This document shows positions 1-12,600 of a stretch of DNA of 64,000 nucleotides, one piece after another. A model generated the notes under the pieces. The model worked only from the letters and a program-made list of their open reading frames with translations. It did not search any database and had not been told where the DNA came from. The position numbers and the translations under genes were made by a program. The DNA is from Neostethus bicornis. Taxonomy: Eukaryota; Chordata; Actinopteri; Atheriniformes; Phallostethidae. Position 1 is the first letter of the stretch, and every line of letters begins with the position of its first letter. The stretch covers positions 23,883,001 through 23,947,000 of the forward strand of contig LR738546.1 in assembly GCA_902685375.1 (NCBI GenBank), read 5' to 3'.

Positions 1-7
1 GGCTTAC

Positions 8-115
8 CTTTGGGTCTCCTCCAAGTGGGATGTGCCTGAAACACCTCACCAGCGAAGCATTCGAGAGGTATCCTAACCAGATGCCCAAACCACCCCATCT
101 GGCATCTCTTAATTC
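8..115 (-). mobile_element. Rex3 3'-end relic
   Basis: A diverged piece matching the segment of the Rex3 3' coding end that reads ...CACCTCACCAGCGAGGCGCTC in better copies. It lies beyond the cep164 stop codon. Both ends are worn and the limits are approximate. Confidence 0.6.
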
Positions 116-524
116 AAACTTTGGAGATGTGGGTAAAAATGAAGCGGTCTGATGAGTCCTGATTCTTTTTTTTCCAGACCGATGGAGACCGGATTACCAG
201 ATTGCCTGCTTTGGCTACTCATCTTCAAATTATTTTAGCGACCATATGTGAGTGAAATAATCAGACCGACACGTACGATGCTCACATTTATGAAAAGATA
301 TTAAAATATTTCCTAGAAAACTCATTTTCACATTTTTTTAGTGCACAAGTTTGGGAAGAGAGCAGAACTATGTAAACACGAGGGGACGTTTTTCCAACTA
401 AATCAGCTGTTATCTAAATGTCAAAGTCCACATCCTGAATGGGACACGTCGTTCCTCTGAAATCCTCTCACAGATGAAGTGGGGGGGTGGATTATCCCTG
501 AAGATCTTTGTACTGAGTTCTTTT

Positions 525-530
525 TTTAAT
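525..530 (-). promoter_or_regulatory. Candidate poly(A) signal of cep164 (ATTAAA)
   Basis: On the minus strand ATTAAA occurs about 64 bases after the cep164 stop codon, the first poly(A)-like hexamer downstream. It would give a very short 3' UTR. No stronger AATAAA is seen before the window edge. Confidence 0.4.
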
Positions 531-593
531 CTGAGAGTAACAGTGCTGATTTGTCAGGAGTGGTACTAAAGTCCACCTCGGAGCGTCCTGTCC

Positions 594-690
594 CTAGTAA
601 TGATAAACTCTGATCTGGTTGTTATCATCCAGTCCCAGCTGCACCAGGGTGCTCTTGGACATGGGAGTTTGGTATCGAGTGAAAAGAGGT
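594..690 (-). CDS. cep164: cep164 terminal coding exon
   Basis: The last exon follows acceptor TTATCAG and joins in phase to exon 1729-1848. It encodes PLFTRYQTPMSKSTLVQLG and then LDDNNQIRVYHY, followed by TAG at 594-596. The human protein ends in the closely similar LGLDEHNRVKVYRF, which fixes both the gene identity and the stop codon. Confidence 0.95.
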
Positions 691-3600
691 CTGATAAGCC
701 GGTTAAAGAAAATGTCAGAAAACAACTGGCAGGATTAGGAACATCAGACGTGGGTGTAAACATAAAATAAATACCGTAATTTCAAGACCATTAGGCGCAC
801 CGTACGAAAAGGCGCAGTCTCAGTCAGACACCACCTTACAACAACACACACACAAGCATGCAAATGTGCGTATTAAAAAATAGATCGGGAGCAAAACCGA
901 GTTTGGTTGTGCTTTATTTAAGTAGTAACGATACTAAACAAGCACATTACCGCTAATAGTCTTTATTCAAATCCGTCAAAGTCCTCATCCTCTGTTTCCG
1001 AATCGAACAGCTGCGCAAAATCCAACAGAGCAGGTCCACTTAGCTCCTCGCTGTCAAAGTCACTGTCTGTACTGTGCGGCTCTTCAGAAAGGATACCAGC
1101 TTTTGCGAAAGCTCGGATAACAGTACCAGCAGACACGTTAGTCCAAGCATCTACAATCCATTGACTCGTTAATTTTGAAATTTCTCGCAGCGGCTCGATT
1201 CCCATGTTCCTCCACGTAGCTGATTGCCTTCAGCTTAAACTGAGCGTCATAAGCGTGTCTCTTTGCCATTTTCAGGGTTAAAACAGCAATGTTGTGCATA
1301 CAGAACATACCTTTTTTATACACAATCCACGCCCACACTTCACTCTTTAACGTTCTCATGCTTTTTCTTTCAGGTCCGCCTCGCCTCACGGGCACCGCTT
1401 TTTCTTTCAGGTCCGCCTCGCCTCACGGGCACCGCTTTTTCTTTTAGGTCCGCCTCGCCTCACGGGCACCGCTTTTTCTTTCAGGTCCGCCTCGCCTCAC
1501 GGGCACCGCTTTTTCTTTCAGGTCTGCCTCGCCTCACGGGCACCGCTTTTTCTTTTAGGTCCGCCTTTTCTCACACATAAGGCGCACCGCACGAAAGGGC
1601 GCACCGCTCATTTTGAAGAAAATCTAAGACGTTTATATGCGCCTTATAGCCGTGAAATTACGGTATTCAACTATACCTCTAGATTGAGAGAAAAGCTGTT
1701 TGTATTCGAGGCTGTAACAGAAGGATACATGCTTGTGTCTTTTTTGCGCAGCTCCAACCATCTCTTGTTGCCTTCGATCAGACCCTGCAGCCTTGAGCCG
1801 TCCATCTCTGTGGTTTTCTGTCCGGACGCCAGGCTCCGCCCCAGCTCACTAAGACCAACATTCACACGTTAGTGAAATTAAAACCAGATTTTACTTATCA
1901 GTTCTCTTTGGGATCAGCTAAACGTGTCATTAAAGCTGCACAACCTGGCCGAAGTGTACGATGAGAACCCTGTGGAGGCTCTGCTGGAAGCGACCCCGTC
2001 ATTAGCTGCTCCTGCAGAGCACAACATCCCCATTAGGACCAGCTGTGGAATCTAAACACCCGCTTTCCCACTCATTTGCTGACTCACCAGGAAACATCTG
2101 GCTCCACCTGCTGTTAATCCGCTCCTCTGTTGGGTTATAGCCACTGCTGAGGGGGGTGCTGAAGAATAGGGATGAACCACTGTGAGGTGACCAGCTCCAT
2201 GCAGGAGGAGGAGCCAGGCTTGGCATCTGGTGGATGAGTGGAGGGGCAGTTTGGGGTGCTGGGTAGGTGGTGAAAGGTGTGCTGCTCTGCCGCTGGGCCA
2301 GAGAACCCAAAGCTTTCAGGACGCTGTTCAGCTGGCCAGAGATCTGCTGCAAGGACTCGGCTAGCTCCTGCACTTTGCCCGGGACAGTGGGGTGGTCTCC
2401 TGATCAGAGAAATGGAGAAGAAAGATATTTGGTTGCTGAAATAGAGAAGGTGAAGGGTTTTCAAACAGTCCGACTAATCTACATTGGCCAGTTCCGTTCC
2501 GTTGTCTTCCGCTCATCCGGGGCTGGGTCGCAGGCGCATCAGCCTCAGACAGGAAGCCCAGGCTTCTCTCACCCTGGCTGCATCCTCCAGCTCACCCGGA
2601 AGGATCTCGAGACATTTCCCGGCCATCTGTGAGACATAGTCTCTCAAGCAGGTCCGGGGTCTGGCTCTCGATCTCCTCCTGGTGGGACGTGCCCAAAACA
2701 CCTCACCAGCGAGGCGCTCGGGGGGCATCCTGATCTGATGTCCGAACCACCCCATCTAGCTCCTCTCGACCTGGAGGAGGAGCGGCTCGACACCGAGCTC
2801 CTCCCGGGTGGCAGAGTTTCTCACCCGATCTCTGAGTGAGAACCCAGCCACCTTGCGGAGGAAGCTCATTACGCCCAAGCCACCCCAACTGACTGACCAC
2901 CCAGATGTCCATGCCCCCCCGTGCGAGGCGCATGGGGGGGCATCCTGACCAGATGCCCGTACCACCTCATCTGGCTCCTTTCGACCTGGAGGAGGAGCGG
3001 CTCGACACCGAGCTCCTCCCAGATGGCAGAGCTCCTCACCTGATTTATAAGTGAGAGCCCAGGCACCCTATGGCGGAAGCTCATTTTGGCCGCTTGTATC
3101 CGCGATCTCATTCTTTTGGTCACCACCCACAGCTGGTGACCATAGGTGAGAGTGGGAACGTATATCGACTTGTAAATCGAGTTTTACTTTTCGGCTCAGC
3201 TCTCTCTTTACCATGACGGACCGATGCAGCGTCCTAATTATTGCTAGGTACACCTAGGAACACCTCACACAATCGGCCAGTTTGTGCGCGGTGTAAACCT
3301 GGTTCAAACAAAGCACTGCACAAATAAAATCAGTTATTTCTTCCCATTTGCTTTTATTAATCATAAGCAGTATCAATAGAAGAAGTGCATCCGTAAAATC
3401 TCATAGATACCAATTCGTCTCCATACGTACCCGTCTCATCCGGCTGATCCAACGCACTGCTCAGGTCAGAGTCAGTCACATCGAAGGTCACTTTTCTTCC
3501 TGCTTCGAGCCGAGAAATGTTCTCAAACCGGGGCTGAAAGAAGAGCAACAGAAAACATTCCATCATTTGCAAAATGATGGAGAAACAGGGCCGCACCTAA

Positions 3601-6600
3601 ACTCATTTTAGTGGGGGGTTCAGCTCTCTTACAAAACTTTAGGCCAATCACAAAATTTTTTTAAAAGAATGAAAAAGTAATTTTTTATTGTACAAATAAA
3701 TTGAAATAACTATTTAATTCTGTTTTTCTGTGATTTTATGGTCTGTTTTAGCTCTGAAAAGGGGATAAACTGATTACTTTGTTGCTGAAAAAGAGGATTC
3801 TGAACCCCACAAGTAAAATGAGGAAGTTAATCTCAGCTGATTCCAAAAAAAATAAAGTCAGGGATCTGAGGAGTGAGAAACAGATAGATGGAGAGAATGA
3901 AAGTATTTTTTTTATCTCTTTTAAGTTTGTTTTTACACTTTCGGTCTCACTTTATCCTCAATTGTACAATTTGTACCTCTCTAGCCATCGAGCTCTCCAG
4001 CTGCTGCAACTGTTCTTCTTTCCTCTGCAGCAGAACAGTCCCTTTCTGAACCGTCTTCTGCATCTCCTCTACGTCTTTGGCCTCCTAATAAAAAAAAAAA
4101 AAAAGAGAGAATGTTTAAACTCCCCTTTAAAATCTAAACAAATCTCACTCATTTTCCCCTTTTCTGCACCTGCTGGAGGTTTTTCATCATCTCCTCAGTG
4201 ACTCCCTGTAGGTCTGGGGTCTCGGTGGTGGTCTGTGCTGCCTTCAGAGCAGCCTGCCTCTCCAGCAGCCGGTTGTTCTCTCGCTCTAAGAAGAGTTTGG
4301 TTTTCTGGATGGAGGCGCCGTGTGAGGAGACGTACCGGCGTAAGCTGGAACATCACAAGTGTGAAAACAGAAATCTCTTTTAAATCAATTCATTTTTAAT
4401 AGGTTCACTTTGAACACGGAAAAAAAAAGTGTTTTTGTGTGGTGCTAATCTATTGCGATGTAAAATTGAAAATAATTAGCACGGTGCATCTTTTAGATTT
4501 AACATTTTAAATCAAAACAAATGTGCTGATTGGATTTTTCTGGAAGACTTTCAGATGCATCTTCTGTTAGACTTCAGGTTCAACTTTCAGTAAACCACAA
4601 ACTATCTGGAAAGAAGGACTTTTCTGCTGATATTAACACCTCTGTTCTCATTTCAGAGTTTGCTTCGCTGATAAATGTACTCATCATGGTTGTATTGTTG
4701 CCTTCCTTCTCCAAGAGGCTCAGACAGCTCCGTTCGAGAACATCTCGTTACCGGAGGTCTTTCTTCTCATACGTGATCGGGCTCTACTACGACTCACTTA
4801 GCAGATAGGAAGTTGTTGCTGTGACGCACAAATTTCCCATGTGGGGGATGATTAACGTATATTCTGATTCTAATCTGAACATTGTCAACATTTAAGATAT
4901 TTTGTTTCATTTAATTTGCAAAGAGGTGAGTTTTAGCTTGACTTAGATGACGGATTTCTTCCAACCAGGAAGTTTTACAAGTAATTAGATCTGCTTTTTA
5001 AATAATTTCTTTCACATATTTACATGTGAATTTTAATGTGATGCGTTTTTCGTTACTAGGCAACAACTTTTTCTAACATTATAATCAATGCTTTTTGCTA
5101 GAAGTAATAATGATCCAAATTTAATAAAACGTATGATTAATAATCATTACTTTCATCAAATGATGTGACACTATTTTTAATTATTTAATCTTTAAAAGTT
5201 GTTGGAAGAAGAAAAAAATCCTATCTTAAGTTTAGAATTTTTTTCATTTTAAATTTTATCCATATAAGGCATTATAAAGATTATATGATTGTTAATGTTT
5301 TTTTTTGTTTTTTTTTTAATCGTACTATATTCATCCCTCGTTGGGAAATTACGTTTGCTGCATTGCACGCAGCAGGAAGCCATGCCGATGGTGAGAGTAA
5401 CTGGGGTTTAGGTGTCATCTCTAGGGACAATTAGGCATGGCCCCAGTGGGAACTGAACCAGTGTTCTGTCAAGATCTGTGACTGTCAAGACATTTTTTTG
5501 TAACCTAACATACAAGTCTTTGGAGGGTGGGAGGAAACCGGAGTATCTGGAGAAAACCCACACAAACACAGGGAGAACATACAAGCGCCACATAGAAAGG
5601 ACAGCAATCCAAGCCTTGTCTCCACCCGGGATTCCAACCCCAACCTTCTAGCTGTGAGGCAACTGTGAGGCCACTATGCCACCGTGCAACCTCTGTGCGG
5701 CTTAGCGCCTCTGCGCATGCTGCCCCCTTGACGCCATCCTTAACAAAATGAGCGTCTGTTTAGGATAGGGGTCGGATTCATGCATACCTTGGACTTTGGA
5801 TTCAAGGTCAGAGTAATCACAGGTTTAGTTGTAGATAAAATGTGTCAGTGAAATGAAGAAGATCACATACAAGAGCGTACAACACAGTGGGCGGAGATTG
5901 ATTGCATCATAGAAGTTTGGTTGCGTCATGGGCAGTCACAGATCTCGCAGCATACTGGCTTCTCCCGGTCCAATGGCAGACGTTCTAGCACTGAGTTAAC
6001 GCCTATGTATTGTACATAGATATGTCTATCTATATCTCAAATTTATAAATAGCTCCTTTATGGGAAGCTCGCAATAGGAACTGGACGACCTGCCCTGTGG
6101 TACAAAGAAGCCTTAAAGAGGAATCAGAACTCGTCCAACATCGACGCAGCAGATCTCAAATCAGTGACCTCTGACCGCTACAGGTGGTTTGCAACTCTCA
6201 AAATCAGTATCAAGCAGGTCGAGGAGAACAGAGAGATCCACAAACACCCAGAAACAGCAAAAAAAAAAACAGTCAGACTGCCACTGCTCCCCCCATGACT
6301 CATACCACCTATCACATTCGCAGCAAGTACGGTAGCAGCTGCAGCTCCAGCATCGGCCTTTTCAACCATGGCCGACGCTGTGCAAACAGAGTCAGAATGA
6401 TGTATTTATAAAAATATAGTTAAATAAACATTTTACTTTACGTCACTGCGTCGATGGGAGTCTTTTTTTAAATGTAAATAAATGGAATAAAAAAAGAGAC
6501 AAAGATTCCTGCTTTTAGATTTTTTTTTTAGCTTTTGATAAAAAAAATGATAAAATCTTAGACTCATACTTAGACAAACTTTAATGCTGCTGGAGGAAAA

Positions 6601-9600
6601 TAATTCGGCGAAGTTTCTTTCAAGCAGTGAAAAAGCTGTGGGAAGAAAACTTGGACGTTTGAGACCCTTCACACCAGCCCCTTCTTACTCGTCCATGCTG
6701 CTGTGGCTGTCGGGCACGGGGGAGGGAGGACAATCATCGAGGTCCTCCACATGGAGCGGTGTCTCCAATCCATCAACGGTAGTCGCCCTTTCTCTCCTTC
6801 CTTTCCTCCACTCGGTTTTGGGGAGAGGAGTTTCATCGGCCAATTCCTGCTCACTGGTAACAGAAAGCCCAGAATCCTGTGAGAATGATGTTCATCCATT
6901 CATCCCTCTACCCATATCTGTCCATCCATCCATCCCTTCGTTCATTCATCTACCATCCAATATTACCGTATTTTCCGCACTATAAGGCGCACCTAAAAAC
7001 CTTAAATTTTCTCTAAAGTCCACGATGCACCTTTTAACCCAGAGCGCCTTATATATGGATTAATATTGAGCCGCAACAGGTGTCGCAACTGCGGAAAGCA
7101 GCCGCCGACTCCATTTCCCCCGAAGAAGAAGTAGTGCACGGTGCATGCTAGGATATATGAAAGGGCATCTCATTAGGTGTGTTCGAGATGACACAGGCGT
7201 ACGCAGTTCTGATCGGCGCAGATTGGTGCGCAATGCATGCCGATTAGTTTTTGCATTCAAAAATCATGTTTGCGTAAAGACCCAGAAATGGCTCCTACCA
7301 AGAGACACTGTTACACCACAGAGTTTAAACTCAAGGCGATCGGTCACGCAGTAGAACACGGGAATAGAGTCGCAGCGAGAGAGTTTAACATCAATGAATC
7401 AGTGGTGAGGAAGAGGAGGAAGCAAGAGGATGTGCTGCGCCAAGTAAGTAAGACTAAACAGAGTTTATCTCCAATGGAAGATAAACTGTGTCACGAAAAT
7501 ACTAATACTTTATCTCAGAGAAAATAATAAAACAGCTGTTTATTCATTTTGGGAGTAAAAACAGAAAGCTGTTTTTTAATTGTTAATAAAGTTTGACTGA
7601 CCTATCTGACTGTTGTTTTTTTTTACATTCCCTTTAGCGCAGCACCATTTAGTGAATGCATAACAGAACCCCAACCTTTACTGTAGCGCCTTATAATGCG
7701 GTGCGCCTTACAGTCCGGAAAATACGGTATGTACTGTAAAACCAAGCTAAATACAAGAGTTACAAAATCTAACTGCTAAATTATTAAAATGGTTATTTTT
7801 AAAGAAATAAATGCACAAATACAAGAAGTGTTTAAAAAAAAAATCTAATCTGATTAGCAGAAAAAGTAGGCAAAGAGTGTAAAACAGACAAAAGCTGTGA
7901 GGAGTAACGTTGTGCTCTTGGGTTTGGATGACCACCAGTACCTGACTCTGCAACTGAGACAGTCACATCTCTCCAGCAGCAGCGCCACCTTGCTCTCCAG
8001 TAGTTCCCTGTCTTCCCTGGTCCGCTTTTGTTCCTCCCGGGCTTTGTCTTTCTCAATCCTGAGTTTCCCCAGCTCCTCCTTGGCTAAATTCCTCTCCTCT
8101 CTGGCTCTGTGCAAGAGCTCTCGGGCCTGTGCCAACTCTTCCTTTGTCCTCTGGAGGTCCTCCTTTAGCCGATCTCTCTCCTGTATCAGCCGAGGTAACG
8201 TCTGAACACACACACACACATAGAGGCACATGCAGTAACGTATGGAGGAGAACAGGTGGATGAAAAAAATAAATCTCAAGAAACCTCAAGCTGCATGTCT
8301 ACTTCTTCCTCTTCTTCTCCAAGCTGCCTCCTCCTCCTCTTTAGATCTGCTGCCTAAAGGTTACACAGATGATCAGTTGCTTTACATACAGTATGTTGCA
8401 TTAGAGGGTGCAGAGTGAGAGGGGGACCTTTGTCTGCATCAGGGTCTCTTGGTTCCTCAGCTCTTTGGCTCTTATCTCCAGCTGGTCTGTCAAGTCCTGC
8501 AGCTCAGATTCCTGAAGGATGAAAGTAAGAAAATCTCAAGAAAAGGAACGAGCTACATAACATCAGAGATGCTAAGTTTTTAGCATCACAAAGAGGAAGA
8601 TTTTGAGGCGGGGCCAAAAGGAGGAGGGGCTATGATATGACATGACATCACATCCGCCAATGGACAACACCCGCCATGACAGTTGGCATAAAACAAACCG
8701 TTCAAAGCATGAGAAAGCAGCTAGAAAATTGTGCGTCTTAAGTGTGTTACCACCTAGCATTATGGATCAGTACAAAGAGGAATTTCCACCGGGAATACAC
8801 TCCTATACTGCTTGTGGGCGCTTTGTTTGGCGGCTCACACACATAAGCTGTCAACTTCTTCCATGCGTTCACCAAAAATAGTACTGGCAGTAGACCATGC
8901 AGATCGCTACCAGTGGCTTTCAGATGCACAGCTGCAGCAGCAGGAGATGCCATGTGCTTAGCCTCATTATACTTAATCATGTTAATGAAATGCACTAGAG
9001 TGTTCATCATGCGGGAGTTTTATTAGCCTTGGTGAGTGAGCGTGAGATAGGTCCTAATTGTGGGTGTCTCCCACCCAATGCGGGAGACTTGGCATGTGTA
9101 TAACATTAACATATCAGTTGTTCCGTTCCGTTGCCTTCCGCTTATCCAGGGCCAGGTCAGGGGGGCCAACAGCGTCAGACGGGAAGCTCAAGCTTCTCTC
9201 AACCCGGCTGCATCCTCCAGCTCACCCGGAAGGATTCCGAGTCATTCCCTGGCCAGCTGTGAGACATAGTCTCTCCAGTGGGTCCGGGGTCTGCCTCTCG
9301 GTCTCCTTCGGGACGTGCCCGAAACACCTTACCAGCGAGGCGCTCGGGGAGCATTCTGACCAGATGCCATAACCACCCAATCTGGCTCCCCTCGACCTTG
9401 AGGAGGAGCGGCTCGAAACCGAGCTCCTCCCAAATGGCAGAGCTCCTCACCTGATCTGAGTGAGAGCCCAGCCACCCTGCGGAGGAAGCAGATTTTGGCC
9501 GCTTGTATCCGCGATCTCTTTCTTTCGGTTACCACCCACAGCTGGTGACCATAGATGAGGTTGGGAACTTAGATCGACTTGAAAATTGATAAACTGACAT

Positions 9601-12600
9601 GTTTGCCGAAAAACGTGTAAAGCGGGTGAGGCTTGAAACACTGGCCTCTGTGTGTGGAGTTTGCATGTTCTCTCTGTGGTTGTGTGGGTTTTCTCTAAGA
9701 ATTTTATGAACAATGTTGCACCCCTCTACGCTGATCACATTTTGGCAGAGTCATTTTTTCCACAAAGTCACTCCCTGCAAAAAAGTGATTTATCTGCAAG
9801 CATTTTTTTTAACCCTCAAATTTACATTAAACTGCCAAATAAAAAAAAAAAGTTTATTCTATTAAAAAACTCTGTCCAGTCTGTTTTTCGTAGATTATTT
9901 GGACATAAGCTGACAGAAAGATGCCATTAGACCCGAAATAAAAATGTTGAACATTAAATAAAGAGATTCTGATAAACCCAATAATTAAAAACTACTGTAA
10001 CAGTAGCGAGACCCCGTCTCACCTTGCGAGTGTGTGCCAGCTGAATCTTCTGTGTTTGAGTCTGAAGGTGGAGGCGAAGCTTCTCCAGTTGGACAGCGTG
10101 AGAGGCCTGCAGGCGTTCTCTGTTCTCCTGCAGAGTGGACAGCAGGCGCTCCCTGAGACCACCCTCCTGAAACACAAAGTCACCATCAACTCCGATCCAA
10201 ACCACATCCTGTTTCATTTCACACACTTCCTGTTATCTATAAACCTTCTGTAAACTTTGTGTAACTCTGTGTAAGCTTTCTTTCTTTGAAGAGGATTGAA
10301 ACTCCTTTTACAAAAGTGAATGAACGAAACTGTCAAGAACAAGATACTAGTAAGATTCAAATGAAATCGCGGACACAAGCGGCAGAAATGAGCTTCCTCT
10401 GCTGGGTGGCTGGGCTCTCGCTCTGCTCTCAGACATCGGGTGAGGAGGAGTTCTGCCATTCGGGAGGAGCTCCATGTCGAGCCGCTCTTCCTCCAGGACG
10501 AGAATAGCCAGATGGGGTGGTTCAGGCATCTGGTCAGGATGCCCCCCAAATGCCTTGCTACTGAGATGTTTTGGGCACGTTGCACCGGGAGGGGACCAAG
10601 AGGCAGACTCCGGACCGGCTGGAAAGACTGTGTCTCACAGCTGGCTGGGGAACGACTTGGAATCCTTCCGGGTGATCTGGAGGATGCAGCTGGGGTGAGA
10701 GAAGCCTGGGCTTCCCGTCTGAGGCTGTTGCCCCCGCAACCCTGCCCCGGATAAGCAGATGAGGACGGAACAGAACACCCGTCAAATTGGTACATATTCC
10801 GGACATACGTAACACCTGACCTCATCAAGGTATTGGTCTCTAATCTTGTTCAGCTCTCTGCGGTGGTCGTCCTTCATCTGGTCCATCTTCCTCTCGTGAT
10901 CACGCTGAGCTTCTTCTCGTACTTCCTGGAGAACGTCTGTCAGCTGTGGAGCAGAAATGACTGCAGGGTGGACTTTAAACATCAGAGGAACATTCTGACG
11001 GGGATGTTTCCTCACCTCTCTGTGGTACTCTGTCAGCCGGTGCTCAGGACGCGGACTCATCGTCCGGTCCCTCCTCCTCTCGGACAATCTGACCTACACA
11101 TTAATAACACAACAGGTCAAAAGAGATCAACAGAACAAAGCTGGATCATAGAGAAGATAATTTAGTCTAATTTATCTACATCAAATCCGCCAAGGCTGCC
11201 CTTTGTCACCGATTCTGTTCATCACTTTTATGGACAGAATATCTAGGCGCAGCCGAGGCGTTGGAGGGATCAGGTTTGGTGACCTCAGGATCGGATCTCT
11301 GCTTTTTGCGGATGATGTGGTTCTGTTGGCTTCATCGGACCGTGATCTCCAGCTCTCGCTGGATCGATTTGCTGCCGAGTGTGAAGCGGCCGGGATGGGA
11401 ATTAGCGCCTCCAAATCCGAGACCATGGTCCTCGAAAAGGGTGGAATGCCCCCTGCGGGTCAGGGACAGGGTCCTGCCCCAAGTGGAGAAGTTTAAGTAT
11501 CTCGGGGTCTTGTTCACGAGTGGGGGAAGGATGGAGCGGGAGATCGACAGGCGGATCGGTGCAGCATCAGCAATAACTAGGACGCTGCATCGGTCCGTCG
11601 TGGTAAAGAGAGAGCTGAGCCGAAAAGCAAAGCTCTCGATTTACAAGTCGATCTACCTTCCAACCCTCACCTATGGTCACCAGATGTGGGTGGTGACCTA
11701 AAGAATGAGATCGCGGATACAAGCGGCCGAAATGAGCTTCCTCCGCAGGATGGCTGGGCTCTCACACAGAGATTGGGTGAGGAGCTCTGCCATTCGGGAG
11801 GAGCTCGGTGTCGAGCCGCTCCTCCTCCAGGTTGAGAGGAGCCAGATGGGGTGGTTCGGGCATTTGGTCAGGATTCCCCCTGAGCGCCTCGCGGCGAGGT
11901 GTTTCGGACACGTCCCACCGGGAGGAGACCAAGGGGCAGACCCCGGACCCGCTGGAGAGACTATGTCTCACAGCTGGCCGGGGAACAACTTGGGATCCTT
12001 CCGGGTGAGCTAAAGGATGCAGCCGGGGAGAGAGAGGCCTAGGCTGCCCGCTTGAGGCTGTTGCCCCCGCGACCCGACCCCGGAACAAGCGGAAGATGAT
12101 GGAACGGAAAATCCGTGTGAGGGACAAAAATCTTGAAGAACAAGTCACCAGGAGCCTCATTTATAAAGCGTGCTTACGCGTAAATTGCTCCATTAACCTA
12201 CTTCTACGCAAATTGATCATCTATGAAGATGAAGAGGGAGTGACCCCTGATTTTCACGGATCAGGTTTGGTTACCTCCTGTTTCAGATTGTTCAGCCTCT
12301 CCTCCCTCTCTCTCTCCAGTCTCCTCCGCTCGGCCTGCAGCTCCATCTCAAATTCAGTCTTCAGAAGTTCAACTTCCTGCTTTTTCTGGGCTTCCAGTTT
12401 GTCACGTGTTGCCATTCGTTCCTCCTCCAGGGTCATCCGCAGCCCCTTCAACTCCATCTCGTTCTCTTTTCTAGAGCAGAGAAAGTAGAAAACAATGAGG
12501 GCATCATGGAAAAAAAGCTCTGCAGGTTGTAACATGAAAATTAGCTGTTCATACATGAGCTTCTCCTGCTGCTCCTCTCTTTCCCGCTGGATGAACTCTC

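Noticed and set aside
3411..3430. Extending the cep164 exon 3431-3533 to a donor at 3409-3410
   Set aside because: It leaves phase 0 and cannot join exon 2088-2399 in frame; the GTACGT donor at 3429-3430 does.
6669..6899. Alternative minus-strand frame over cep164 exon 6689-6853
   Set aside because: Phase continuity with both neighbouring exons and similarity to the human HIEDL region support the other frame.
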